NCBI RefSeq assembly: GCF_905220415.1
Contig: NC_059547.1
Span: 8,940,501 to 9,004,500 of the forward strand
Reading direction: 5' to 3'
DNA from: Colias croceus
Lineage: Eukaryota; Arthropoda; Insecta; Lepidoptera; Pieridae
Length of the DNA: 64,000 nt
Positions 28,701 to 38,769 of this stretch are shown here, one piece after another. The notes under the pieces are model-generated. The model worked only from the letters and a program-made list of their open reading frames with translations. It was not told the origin of the DNA and searched no databases. Position 1 is the stretch's first letter; every line of letters starts with the position of its first letter. A program made the translations under genes and the position numbers.

Positions 28701-31700
28701 GTTGCCATGTGCAGGTAACTTAATATATTAATAATAGAGGTTTTTTTTAATCAAAGTTAAGGTCAACACTGTTCACACTTTCGTAAATTTCGTAAATTTT
28801 CTTAGAGAACTTTTTAAAACATGTACAAAGTTGAAATTCGAAATGTGTAATTTTTCATTTAACTTTAACATTGTTTGTGTGTACAGACGTCATCTGGCGA
28901 AGAAGCGGAAGGAGCCTGTGGTTGGGGCGTGCGAGTATCTCACGCGCGCTGCGAGCTCGCCAGCGTGTCGGACGAGCCGCTCGGCGACGCGTTCCTGGAG
29001 CCGTGGCGCTGCTCCACCGCGCTGCCGGGACGCATTGTGGCGCCGCCGCTGCAGCACCAGGTGATTGTTGCGTAAAGTAGAAGGCGAGTTGTCACACGCG
29101 AGATCAAAATTTATCTCGGGATATTATTATTGACTTCATATTACAGGGCAGCTATTATGAAAAGAAAGTCAAGCATTTCTAACGCGATTGATACGCCATC
29201 TATGACTGACTGACCTTCAATCACGGAAACAACACTGTACAAAGTACAGTAGTATTCCATTTTCTCGTTGGCTACCTTTTATACTTATCCAATTAGTATT
29301 TCATTGATATAATATGCTAATCTATTTTTTTTTTTTATATCTGACCCTAGCTACAGAACTGTTCACTAATAAACCAAACCGCAACTGCCCGTTCATTAAA
29401 AAATATACATTTCAATATAATATTTTTAACATTATCCCAGGAGGACGAACTATGCGAAGTGGAATGTGGGTGCAACGAGTCAGAGCTGGGCCAGCCGGGC
29501 CCGTGGGGCTCGTGGGGCCCGTGCCGTGGCGGGGCTCGCTCGCGCACACGACAACTGTTAGTACCACCGCGACGCGCTTGCCGGACTTCTTCCAGGTGTG
29601 TATTAAGAATGTTTAGGGCTTTACAATTTAAAAGAAAATAAAAATTGAAAAATATATTTTTATGCGAACATATTTCAATGTCTTCTCATTATATATTTTA
29701 CTAGCGGTCCGCCCCGGCTTCGCCCGTGGTACATATTAACGTTTTCTCTACATAAGAACCATCCTCGTACTTCAAGGAATATAATAAAAAAAGAATTATC
29801 GAAATCGGTTCAGCCGTTCTCGAGTTATGGAATTACAACGAAAAGTGGCATTGATTTTTATATATTAGATGAGTATGATTTGAAATCGAAATTTGAAAAT
29901 CAAAAACTTTTCGCTTACTTTGTTTCTGTAGAACATCCCTTGATTTGAAATGAGATAGCGTTGTAAGTAAGGTTGAAAGTATATATATTGATAGAATCGT
30001 AATCATTTTTGTAAAAACACATAGATACGTGACGATCGAGTGGGCCAACTGCAGCGGCGACGCGGACGAGATCCCCGACCTGCTCGCGGTGGAGCCGCGC
30101 GAGGACAAGCCGCGCCGCGCCGCGCACGAGCGGGAAGTGTACCATGATGGATATATTGGTAAGATAGACAAAGACAAACATTTATTCACAAAATTAACAC
30201 ATTATTACAACTGACAATCACAATAATTAAACATAGAAAAAATACAAATAAAAAACACGAAACACATATATGACAATTTAATACATAATAAATAAATAAT
30301 TAAATAGGTTGCTAATAAGTGTTATGGCTGTGAAAGGGTCCTGGCTCAGCATATGTCATGAGTCGGCTGACTCATGACGCTGTTGATTCTGCCACATCAC
30401 AGTATGACATGAGATGATATGTGTAGCAACTATAAATCGCGCAATTGACATGTTTACAATAAAAAGCGTGTGCTGAGCCATAGAGGAAGGATGTATAACT
30501 GAGTGCTGAGTGCTGAGCGCACGTGTCAGAAGTGAAAATTCTTTGGCAAGATTCAAGGATACCAAAATCGTCGCCTTACTCCATGACGTGATCTTGAAAT
30601 TTTACTCAAAATTCAAGAAGAAGAAGTTTCACTTCAAAATGGAATAAATAGTCGATATTCTACGATTTAATGAATGATTTTTTTTTTCATTTCATGGTCA
30701 TAAACTTTTGGCCATAGACGTTTGGACTTTGGCAACTTTGGACTACATTCATCATCGATTAATTTACCTACTTTCTATAAATAATCTTAAGGTTACTGGC
30801 CGGATATATACTCTACAATAAGTATTATAGTAGAGCCATTTTAATAGGCAACATTTGACAGTTCAACAAAATTCAACAACGTAACCTAGTAACGACGACA
30901 TAGAATAACATGATATTTCGTTTTGTTAGAACTGCACATTTGCTTAACTTTTTTCAATTACGATTACATATTTATAATAATGTTGACCGATACAAGTAAT
31001 TTTAAGATTTCATTGTACTGATAAACCATACTAAACATAATAAACAATTTCTGAATTGAAGAACTGACGTCGCTACAATTTTGTGTCAATAAACCTTTTT
31101 TCTTTTTAAATACTAGAGACGTTACTCTAAAAATCGAAATCTGACATCTAGAATCGAATGCATTGATTACTTGTGAATAAAAATCATCATAAATTAATAA
31201 ATTCGATTGACAAATGTTTCAAATCCGTATCGATTAATTTACTTTAATCGATGTTTTTAAGCAGGTTACCTCTCTTCGAAGATAAAATTGATAGACGTCA
31301 AATGTTGCCTATTAAATTGGCTCGACTTTAAGTAGCAGTGTGATATTTACTATCCTTTTTTTTTGCATAGAGGGAAGCACATCGCTTCTGGCTGTGGTGT
31401 GGACTGCCACTATTATACTCAGCTTGTACGGGGCGATCATGCTTTACCGCGGACTTCTTAGGTAAGAGTTTCAACAATACTATACTATAGTATTTTTAAT
31501 TTGTACGTGAATTTTTTGACAGAATCATTCATCGAAAGTTTTAATTCTTATGATTTTACTATCTTTGTTTTGAAATACAGTATAATTTAATCATATATTA
31601 AATAACAAAAGTGTTTAAGAATCTAAAATTGAAATTGAAATTGAAATTGAAATTTATGAATTAACAGGTGTCTACGAAGCCGTCGGATGAAGACCATCAC

Positions 31701-31710
31701 CAAAGTGTAA
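16790..31710 (+). CDS. THSD7A: Thrombospondin type-1 domain protein 7A-like membrane protein (5' end missing)
   Basis: Exons with agreeing phases: 16790-16880, 17379-17423, 18489-18634, 18950-19078, 19273-19478, 19702-19807, 20066-20274, 20580-20775, 21197-21351, 21590-21702, 22060-22169, 22477-22662, 23284-23428, 24852-24950, 25200-25300, 25514-25694, 25983-26144, 26655-26805, 27106-27259, 27340-27428, 27603-27745, 28591-28714, 28887-29060, 29441-29595, 30025-30158, 31371-31461, 31668-31710. They give about 1211 residues. The first exon starts with two bases of a split codon, so a signal-peptide exon lies upstream and was not found. About sixteen TSP1-like modules alternate between W-x-x-GPWG-x-C and DC-x-V-x-x-W-x-x-W types, with CGxG-x-R-x-R-x-V-x-C second strands. 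N-glycosylation sequons (NET, NYT, NVS, NDT, NAT, NCS) fit an extracellular location. The second-to-last exon encodes one hydrophobic membrane span, and a short basic tail ends TITKV. Vertebrate THSD7A is a type I membrane protein of about 1650 residues with the same plan; its role in insects is unknown to me. Confidence 0.88.
17593..17635. repeat. Perfect 17-bp hairpin in intron 2
   Basis: TGACTTTATTTCGTTTT is followed, after a 9-base loop, by its exact reverse complement AAAACGAAATAAAGTCA. It lies in the intron between the exons at 17379 and 18489. It could be a miniature foldback remnant; no further copy was noticed. Confidence 0.7.
18340..18415 (+). repeat. Possible tRNA-derived SINE relic
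   Basis: GCGGGTTCGAATCCCACCTC resembles a tRNA T-arm/B-box (GGTTCGAATCC) followed by an acceptor-like CTCGTGA. No matching 5' half of a tRNA cloverleaf could be made, so this is more likely a tRNA-derived SINE fragment than a tRNA gene. It sits in the intron before the exon at 18489. Confidence 0.35.
22699..22782 (+). pseudogene. Decayed duplicate of the exon at 22477-22662
   Basis: About 84 bp in the following intron copy the middle of the upstream coding exon. CACGGGGACCTCAACTGCGG parallels the exon's CACGGGGGCCCCAACTGCGG, and CCGCTACAGGAGTTG parallels CCGCTGCAGGAGTCG. It ends at a good donor (GAC|gtaagt) and is preceded by an AG. If included after the exon at 22477 it would be read in the wrong frame and reach a stop (TGA near its end), so it looks like a dead partial exon duplication. 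Confidence 0.7.
23429..24851 (+). other. Long intron of the thrombospondin-repeat gene
   Basis: AT-rich intron. It starts with a degraded retroelement tail (about 23437-23530, with 'GCTGAACCGATTTACATTGA'). It also contains a tandem duplication around 24269 and 24330, where the phrase CTTCATACTTTACGGTAGAA occurs twice about 61 bp apart. Confidence 0.5.
25814..25893 (+). repeat. Dispersed repeat family B, copy 1
   Basis: Shares 'GTAAAATTTCAAG'-like sequence, 'CGTCATGGAGTA' and 'CTTTGAATC-CCAAAGAAG' with stretches at 30528-30620 (reverse orientation) and 34022-34140. The three together define a dispersed element whose ends I could not fix. This copy lies in the intron before the exon at 25983. 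Confidence 0.5.
28068..28565. mobile_element. 498-bp MITE, copy 1
   Basis: The ends pair as GTAGAGCCATTTTAATAGGC with GCCTATTAAATTGGCTCGAC, over about 30 bp including AACATTTGAC/GTCAAATGTT. TATA is present on both sides. It has no coding capacity. A second copy of exactly the same length is at 30830-31327. Its right end is only 25 bp before the first base of the exon at 28591. Confidence 0.85.
29697..29870. repeat. SINE/LINE-tail repeat, family A copy 2
   Basis: Same unit as at 12464, with ACTAGCGGTCCGCCCCGGCT, ATAAGAACCATCCTCGTACT and GAAATCGGTTCAG in order. It lies in the intron between the exons at 29441 and 30025. Confidence 0.75.
30162..30500 (-). repeat. Probable retroelement 3' end plus palindromic sequence
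   Basis: GACAAAGACAAACATTTATT starts eight bases after the donor of the exon ending at 30158 and reads, on the minus strand, like a LINE 3' tail (AATAAATGTTTGTCTTTGTC). Further on are a perfect hairpin, GTCATGAGTC/GACTCATGAC (30355-30378), and an outer pair TGGCTCAGCA/TGCTGAGCCA (30341 and 30472). The element's family and left end are uncertain. Confidence 0.4.
30528..30620 (-). repeat. Dispersed repeat family B, copy 2
   Basis: On the minus strand it reads GTAAAATTTCAAGATCACGT, CATGGAGTAAGGCGACGATT, then TTGAATCTTGCCAAAGAATT, parallel to the copies at 25814 and 34022. It is the best preserved of the three. Confidence 0.55.
30830..31327. mobile_element. 498-bp MITE, copy 2
   Basis: Same inverted ends, orientation and length as copy 1 at 28068, differing by a small number of substitutions. 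It lies in the intron before the transmembrane exon at 31371, 43 bp upstream of it. It is flanked by TATA on the left and TTAA on the right. Confidence 0.85.
31627..31655. repeat. AAATTG microsatellite
   Basis: About four to five tandem TTGAAA hexamers just upstream of the last exon's acceptor in the thrombospondin-repeat gene. Confidence 0.8.
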
Positions 31711-31854
31711 ACGGGCAGGAATGCAATATTGGCAGCTTTATGTTAAACAACTACGACACAATTGCTGATTTCACAGTAATTTTACTGTTAACAATGATAC
31801 CAATGTTTCCATTTTGTTATTGTGTAAGCACCAAAAAATGTTTTTTTGATAGTT

Positions 31855-31860
31855 AATAAA
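31855..31860 (+). terminator. Poly(A) signal of the thrombospondin-repeat gene
   Basis: AATAAA lies 145 bases after the stop codon and is followed by a T/G-rich stretch. A second AATAAA at 33072-33077, also followed by GT-rich sequence, could be a distal site. Confidence 0.6.
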
Positions 31861-34442
31861 GTCTAGTATAGTGTTTGTTATTTATTTGCTATAACCGTGT
31901 TTGTTAAATGAAAGTGGTCCGAGAGCGGTTCCTTGAGGCATCCCAATTACCAAATCATATCAAAATGTGTATCACTAAATTACAAAGTAGCCAACGCACT
32001 ATCTTATAATAAATAATTCGTAAATTTACAATTTTAACATCAGCAATCAGTCTGTCCGCGAGAGTGCTTCCATGTTTTTAAAATGTATTTGAAAATGCTT
32101 TAGACAAATTTTGCTAACAAGCAAAATTAGCCGCATTGTTCGGGCTTTTTGGATTGACAATATTACTAGCTGTAGCTACCATTGTAGCTTAGATTTGGTC
32201 GAAATCGATATTAAAATTTTAAAACAAGATAGAAAGAGCGTTTTCAAAATATAGAACAGTTTCGGTTCTGTGAAAATGATTTTAAAAGACAAGTCATGTC
32301 ATAAAATATGATTTTATCTCAAATAGATTTGAAAATGTATAATTATTGACATTATAGTCATAGTCTGGGTTGCATTTTATTGTTGTATCTACCGTATAAT
32401 TTCTTATTCCATATACATAGGGCAAGTAGCGACCAAGTAAGACGTGACACATCATACCACATATCAACATTTTAATATTCGTCTTAAATCTTGTAGTTCA
32501 TCTGCAACGTATTCTAGTCCCTTGCGGAGATTTCCGATGCTTACAAAGTTTCAACACGAGCTTTGTCGCACAAAAATATTGTACTTGATAGTTTTAAGCC
32601 CTATTATTAATCGTACTATTGAAGATCATACTCATCATATAACAATTTTTGTAGATTTTGCATTTAAGGCCATGTATTTGTGTACGAGTATTTATATCGT
32701 GAATGTGTTCTTAATTACTTCAACTGTCTACTTTTCTACTCTTTCTAAATCTTTTCGTCTCTCTTCTTTCCTTTCTATTGCTTATTTATTTTCATATGCT
32801 TAAAGATAAAACACGTTGTTTATTTGAGTACGGGTATGACTATCACCTACTTCTTGTTCCTTCATGACAATATAGAATTAATTGAATATTTCTATTATAA
32901 TAAGTACATTTACTTTATTGTTATCACAGTTTCAAGCTTTGTCTGTCCTTTCACACTTCTCTTCCATCTGAATTTCGCCCTACAATCTATATATAACCAT
33001 AACATTATAAGATATTGATGTGAAACATGTTAGTTAAGGGATCGTGTTAGACAATACAATATTTGATATTTAATAAAATTTGATTGTGTTTTTGTAAAAA
33101 TGTGTTTTATTTATTACATCCTTTACACACGTCCTGATGAATAAGCTACTAGTGACAAAGATATTTTATAACTGCAACGTCAAGAAGAAATGGCCTTGTT
33201 AGCGGTTGTTTATTGGGCTTGATTGTTCACTGTTTTTCATTTTCGGCACTGACTCCTTTTTTGTTAACGATCAAAATTAATATAAAATGTTTGACCATCC
33301 ACCAGTCGATTGACAACGATAATCGACAAAAGAATTTTAATTAATTAGGGATGTGACGACTCAGCGAAAATAAAAGAAAGATTTTCTCAGTTGTAGCACA
33401 CAGGGCCGTCTTAGACTATGCCGGGGCACTAGGGCACACAAGAATTGGGGGCCCTTTGAAACCAAACTAGGTATACAAATTTTTTCCCATAAATATATAT
33501 GTTTTTGCTCTAAATTGAAACTTAAAGAAGTAATAAGAAATGAGAAAACTATGTGTAATTTTTTCTCCATTTTTTTAGACTTACATTTTACAAAAAAGTT
33601 ACTTCTGACCAATCTTGTATTATAATATGGTCTTTTGAGGAAACTTTTTTTCCTTATTGTTTATATAATTCATTTGAAACGCTACTGCTGGAACGATAAG
33701 TTTTATCATAAAATCATTTAGGTGTGAAGTGATTTAAACGTTCGAATATTAGGTATAAGGATGGGATGAGTTTATAAATCGTTATATCTTAGAAAATGGA
33801 AGAAAGCTACATCTTAGGAAAATAATGTATTGATTCTTTTGTATAGATAATTTTATGATCTACAATTTGGGTAAAAGTGGTTATATGATAAAACTTACCG
33901 TTTCGGTAAAAATCACGAAAAACCTATATATTATTATTATCTATTGACTTTTAGGAAAAAAATTTTTCCTAGTAACAGTTCCTAGTAACAGTTACTTCAA
34001 AAATATTATTTTTGAAGTAAAACTTCTTTATGCGCGTTGAGAGTAAAATTTCAAGGTCTCCTCATAACAACACCGTAACGTCATGGAGTAATTCAACGAT
34101 TATGGTATCTTATAATCTTGCCAAAGAAGTGGGCTATTTAGCACCGAAATAATTTTTCAAATCGTACCAGTAGTTCACGAGATTAGCGCGTTCAAACAAA
34201 GAGTTCGAGTTCTAGTATGGTCGTTCTGTGCTAGCTATGAACGGTTTTATGAAAATCCATACATATGACAAGCGCGACTGACGTACGCACTGATGGTCGG
34301 TGAAGCTCTGCAACCAGCCTAATTTATAGTTGTTGGTAAACAAATTTTCGAACTGATACTTATTTCGAGTCCATTCTTCGTAGAAGCTCTATAACCTGAT
34401 CAAAAACAATGAGATGAACAAATAAATAAATATTGAACTCAT
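31861..34442. other. 3'-UTR extension or intergenic stretch between convergent genes
   Basis: This lies between the 3' ends of the thrombospondin-repeat gene (+) and the coiled-coil gene (-). No coding region is supported. An open frame of about 119 codons near 32444 lacks an ATG start and looks like chance. A TE-like phrase (GGCCGTCTTAGACTATGCCG) occurs near 33403, and repeat family B lies at 34022. Confidence 0.5.
34022..34200 (+). repeat. Dispersed repeat family B copy 3 joined to a retroelement tail
   Basis: The first half matches family B (GTAAAATTTCAAG, CGTCATGGAGTAA, AATCTTGCCAAAGAAG). The second half (CACCGAAATAATTTTTCAAA, GTAGTTCACGAGATTAGCGC) matches the tails at 40530-40620 and 44920-44990, giving a clue to the full element. 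Confidence 0.55.
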
Positions 34443-34937
34443 TTAAAAACATTTATTTAGCTGCGTTTTATTGTCTACATTCATATATTGCATTTCAGCC
34501 AAGCCCTGTCGTATGATAGTGTTTACTCGTAACGCTCGAAGTTCCCGCCTCTTCTCGACCAGATCCTTTTCAGCAGCAACCAAATTGTCCACGTTATTTA
34601 ATAGTACCTGATGAATATAAAAAAAAAATGATTGTTTGTGACTGCAAGATAATGACAAAAGAAAAATTAAAAACTATCATGCTCATGGTTTTATCGTGTT
34701 TCATTCATTGGGTAGGTAATAAATATAAATTTTTGTAACTTGAAAATTTCGTGATATGAAGTAAAATTAACACCTGCCATATTAAATACCTATAGATCGG
34801 CCCAGATAATACACAACATTATTTTTTAAGAATAAGAAAATGTAGATATATTATAGTAAGACAGTCATCGTGATAATGTTTCAGAAAGTGAAAGAAACAT
34901 AATTTATAATTTCTAGTTTCTTCATAAAAGTCTGCAA

Positions 34938-34947
34938 TTTTTTTTTT
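34938..34947 (-). other. A10 run downstream of the NDUFS1 copy
   Basis: Read on the minus strand, a run of ten A residues follows an ATTAAA-like signal about 75 bases after the NDUFS1 stop codon. This would fit a remnant of the poly(A) tail of a reverse-transcribed mRNA. A/T-rich surroundings make chance possible. Confidence 0.4.
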
Positions 34948-35022
34948 AATAATTAAAACGCTATTTATACAAATATAAAAATATATTTAACATAATAATA
35001 AATATGATGAAACACGATATCA

Positions 35023-37152
35023 CTAATTGGCAGCATAATCTGAACACTTATATTCTGCAACGGCTTTCATAGCCTTAAGCATCGTGAGAGAGTTACACGT
35101 ATAGATATTAGAACAATAATAATCTTGTAACTCCTTCATTGCTACATTAACAGGGCCACCTGCTGCTTTGCCTTGCTCAATTATGGACGGCACCAATTCC
35201 GCGAATAACTTATGTTGATATGGTCCAAAATTAACAAAATTTGGACTTATTTGTGCCATTCTACAACAAAGAGTAATTGCATCACTGTAGAATAAACAAA
35301 TTCCGCTATACTCTGCCAAAGCTCTAATTATTTTCCAATCGTAACGAGCTTTGCCAGGCGGTGTAACAGCAGGCATCGCGAATTGACTGCGACACTCCAT
35401 ATTCAAAAACGTACCACCTGATTCTGTGAAGGCACAGCCTGGCAAAATTATATTTGCAATCTCTGATCCCACATCTCCTTGAAAGCCAATATATATAGTT
35501 GTTGAATCTTTCGGTGGCTTCGATTTGTAAAATATGTCATCCGCTCCTAATGATATTATTACACTTGGGCAGATCGTTTGCATTGCTTTCAATGCGCCTG
35601 GTTTCCATCCACATTCAAGAGCAGCAGCAAAACTAGCTTCTCTTGTTACAATATTCAACACTCCCCATTCTTTGTCACCTTTAAAACCTGACGCCAAGTT
35701 ATATAAACTACTCATCATCATACCAGCATTCTGCGATTCCAACTGATCTATTCCAACGAAGATTAGAGGCATTTTAGCACTTTTAAAAATATCCTTTGCT
35801 TTTGATATTGAATTTACATCTTGGCCGATATAATTAACATAATAATTATATTCACATTGCGGTCCAATTACGTATACATCACACTCATTGTGTGTGTAGG
35901 CTAATCTTATCCAAGTATTCAATATTGGGGCTTCGAATCGAGGATTTGTTCCCACTAATAGGATTTTATCAGCTTTTGCTACATCATTCATTTTAACATT
36001 TAACGAATAGCTTGCTCTCAAATCAATATTTCCATTTAAATGCAATAAATCCCTCTCTATATACGTGTTTTCACAACCAAGTATATTCAAATAATCCTTT
36101 GCCACTACTAAAGTTTCCGCATTGCAGTATGGCCCTGCAATCGCCATTATTTTACCAGGACTTACAGATTTTATCGCAGAAGCGACTAACTTGAGGGCGC
36201 ATTTCCACTCAATAGGAATTAAACAATTATCACTACGCGTCATGGGTGACACTAATCTTTGCATTTCCAAAGAATCGATAGACCACCTGCCCTTATCAGA
36301 AACCCATTCCTGATTGATTTCTTCATGTTCCCGAGGTAAAACTCTCAGAACTCTATTAAACCGATAATTCAATACTATATTAGTACCTGTTGCATCAGTT
36401 ACGTCTATCGAGTTTGCTTTTTGTATCTCCCACGGTCTTGCTTTAAACATATAAGGAATAGCTGTCAGAGCTCCAACGGGACAAAGATCTATAATATTTC
36501 CTGACATTTCAGAAAGAAACATTTTATCTACATATGTTCCAACTAGCATATCAGTGCCTCGTCCAGTTGTGCCTAGGACATCCATACCGCATACTTGAGA
36601 AGCAAATCTGATGCATCTTGTGCATTGAATGCACCGCGTCATTTCAGTACGTATGAGAGGTCCTAAATATTTGTCCTCAACGGCTCTTTTACCTTCGAAA
36701 TGAATATCAGTAAATCTACTACGATCATTGCCAAACTTCATGGACAAATCCTGTAAATCACATTCACCTCCTTGATCGCATATCGGACAATCAAGTGGAT
36801 GATTAATTAAAAGGAATTCCAAAACGCTCTCTTGAGCTCTCTGTGTGATGTCTGTATTTGTCCACACCTTCATATTTTTCATTATAGGCATAGCACATGC
36901 TATTTGTGGTTTAAACATACCTTCCACTTCTACTAAACACATTCTACAATTCCCTGCTATTGATAACCTGTCGTGATAACAAAAGGTCGGTACAGCTACT
37001 CCTTCTCTGCGCAGCGCTTGCAATATCGTAAAATGTTTTGGAACCGAAACAGTTTTTCCATTTATAAATATTGGGACGTCATCAGATTTCGTCCTTTTCT
37101 GTATTTTATTCGTAACGTTACGAGTCAAGAGTTTGTTTAAAACTCGTAACAT
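35023..37152 (-). CDS. NDUFS1: NADH-ubiquinone oxidoreductase 75-kDa subunit, intronless
   Basis: A single 709-codon reading frame encodes the largest subunit of the peripheral arm of mitochondrial complex I. It carries electrons through clusters N1b, N4 and N5. The first 23 residues (MLRVLNKLLTRNVTNKIQKR...) are basic and lack acids, as expected for a matrix-targeting peptide. Ligand cysteines are all present: C58, C69, C72, C86 (2Fe-2S); H118, C122, C125, C131 (in HPLDCPICDQGGECDLQD); and C174, C177, C180, C224 (in CIQCTRC and DLCPVGA). The length is close to the usual 720-730. The gene has no introns and lies wholly within the last intron of the coiled-coil gene on the same strand, as a retrocopy would. 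The sequence departs from the strongly conserved family consensus at many positions (for example QVCGMDVLG where EVAGVDDLG is usual), yet has no stop or frameshift. I infer a functional retrogene, although a sole intronless NDUFS1 cannot be excluded. Confidence 0.93.
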   Translation of the reverse strand: MLRVLNKLLTRNVTNKIQKRTKSDDVPIFINGKTVSVPKHFTILQALRREGVAVPTFCYHDRLSIAGNCRMCLVEVEGMFKPQIACAMPIMKNMKVWTNTDITQRAQESVLEFLLINHPLDCPICDQGGECDLQDLSMKFGNDRSRFTDIHFEGKRAVEDKYLGPLIRTEMTRCIQCTRCIRFASQVCGMDVLGTTGRGTDMLVGTYVDKMFLSEMSGNIIDLCPVGALTAIPYMFKARPWEIQKANSIDVTDATGTNIVLNYRFNRVLRVLPREHEEINQEWVSDKGRWSIDSLEMQRLVSPMTRSDNCLIPIEWKCALKLVASAIKSVSPGKIMAIAGPYCNAETLVVAKDYLNILGCENTYIERDLLHLNGNIDLRASYSLNVKMNDVAKADKILLVGTNPRFEAPILNTWIRLAYTHNECDVYVIGPQCEYNYYVNYIGQDVNSISKAKDIFKSAKMPLIFVGIDQLESQNAGMMMSSLYNLASGFKGDKEWGVLNIVTREASFAAALECGWKPGALKAMQTICPSVIISLGADDIFYKSKPPKDSTTIYIGFQGDVGSEIANIILPGCAFTESGGTFLNMECRSQFAMPAVTPPGKARYDWKIIRALAEYSGICLFYSDAITLCCRMAQISPNFVNFGPYQHKLFAELVPSIIEQGKAAGGPVNVAMKELQDYYCSNIYTCNSLTMLKAMKAVAEYKCSDYAAN

Positions 37153-38593
37153 TTTGATGATTTATAAATATTCAATTTAACGAAATAAGTTTGACGGATA
37201 CAACATGACAGACGAAATATTGATTGACCTAAACGCTAAAATGAGTTTGCATTCAGAAGGTTAAAATTAACTTGTAAAAGACGTAGTTAAAGAAAACCAA
37301 AATACTTTGCAAAGATTTGCAACAATAAACGTTAATGCCCACATTTCCTGAGAACATGACTCATATAATGGGGTAGGTGCAATTATATTTGCATTTTATT
37401 TACATCACAAATAAATCATCCTAAAGTAAGTAACTTCAAGGTAACTTTAGTACTTTCAGTGAATACATCTCCAACCCGGAATAGGTTACCCAGACAGAAG
37501 ATCAGAGACTATGAAAAATAATGTACCTTGTGAATTGAAGAAACCAGCTGAATCAAAGCTTTCTTGAATTGAACGATTGTTTCAGTTGCTCTTTGGTACC
37601 TGTTAAAAAAATTGTATTTGTGATCAGACAAAGAGATTTCACAGGGTTAAAATAAAAATTTGATAAATTTGTAATGTATAAAATTACTTTCAGTATACGT
37701 ATCTCTATCTACATAAACTCAAAAACATATTATTAAATTACCAAGTAAGAAAAATACTAAACAACAACTCCTTTGAAACATACACAACACCTACACCAAC
37801 AACCACTTACCTATGATCATGAAAAGTATCAGTGAACGCGTAATCCAGGGCCAATCGGAAGGTCCTTGCAGCCCTTGGCGCAGCTCGAGCGACGAGCACG
37901 CGACGGGCACTGCGCTCTAGACACCGCGCGTTTACGAGCTCACTGCACGCGTGTGCGCACGATTGGGTACGCTCCCAACCACTTCTATACCCCAAATTAT
38001 GTGAATAAGTTCTTGAATTCTTAGTTGTTATTACAAAAATGTAATGTCCAATAATAAATGTGTATATTTGTAAGTTAAATGTATTAGGAAAACCGCTCAA
38101 ATTTTCATAAGTATTTCCAACTTACTTTCCAATAGACGCCATTTTCCAAGCTGGTAGCGCGTCATCCAACAACCGTAGCGCGTTTTGTACGTAATCAGCA
38201 GCCGCGCGTAATCTCACGCTCACTGAAGCGAGGGCGTCGCGTAATTCCTTACTTCGGGCTACTGCTATCTCTAGGGATGAACCAGGTCGAGTTTTGTTGA
38301 GCCAAATTGAATCTACGAGAATATAGATTTACATTATATGCTTTAAAATGATTGATGGAAGATTGTGAGAGTATTAGGCATTTGTTGAAATGTGAAAATA
38401 TATTTTTCATAACCGCAATTATAGCTATTGTTATTATAACCAACTATTAAGACACTGTGTCGAAATACTTACCTAAAAACATAAGTATGCAGTTCAGTCT
38501 AAAATAAAAATTACCTAAAAGCTGATGATATTTCGTGTGTAAAGTTTTCAAGTGCTCCATCCGAGTCTGATGCAGCTGACTCTCCCGTTCTAA

Positions 38594-38769
38594 GAGCCAG
38601 CGCGCACGAGCAACTTTGTCTCCGCAACTATTTTGTCTCTCCCATCAATTGTATGGGGAGTTGCGTCGCTACGTGCGCGCACTTTCATACTAGCCCATAG
38701 GTCGGAGAGACAAAATAGTTGCGGAGACAAAATAGTTCCGGAGACAAAGTTGCTCGTGCGCGCTGGCTC
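38594..38769. mobile_element. 176-bp Harbinger-type MITE inside a coding exon
   Basis: Terminal inverted repeats begin GAGCCAGCGCGCACGAGCAA at both ends and match over about 47 bp with one clear mismatch. TTA (TAA on the + strand) is duplicated exactly on each side. A three-base TTA/TAA target with GAGCC-type ends is characteristic of PIF/Harbinger elements. A second, partly visible copy begins near 63924. Confidence 0.85.

Noticed and set aside
32444..32803. Plus-strand frame of 119 codons
   Set aside because: It begins at GTG, has skewed hydrophobic/serine composition from T-rich DNA, and lies in the likely 3'-UTR or intergenic region.
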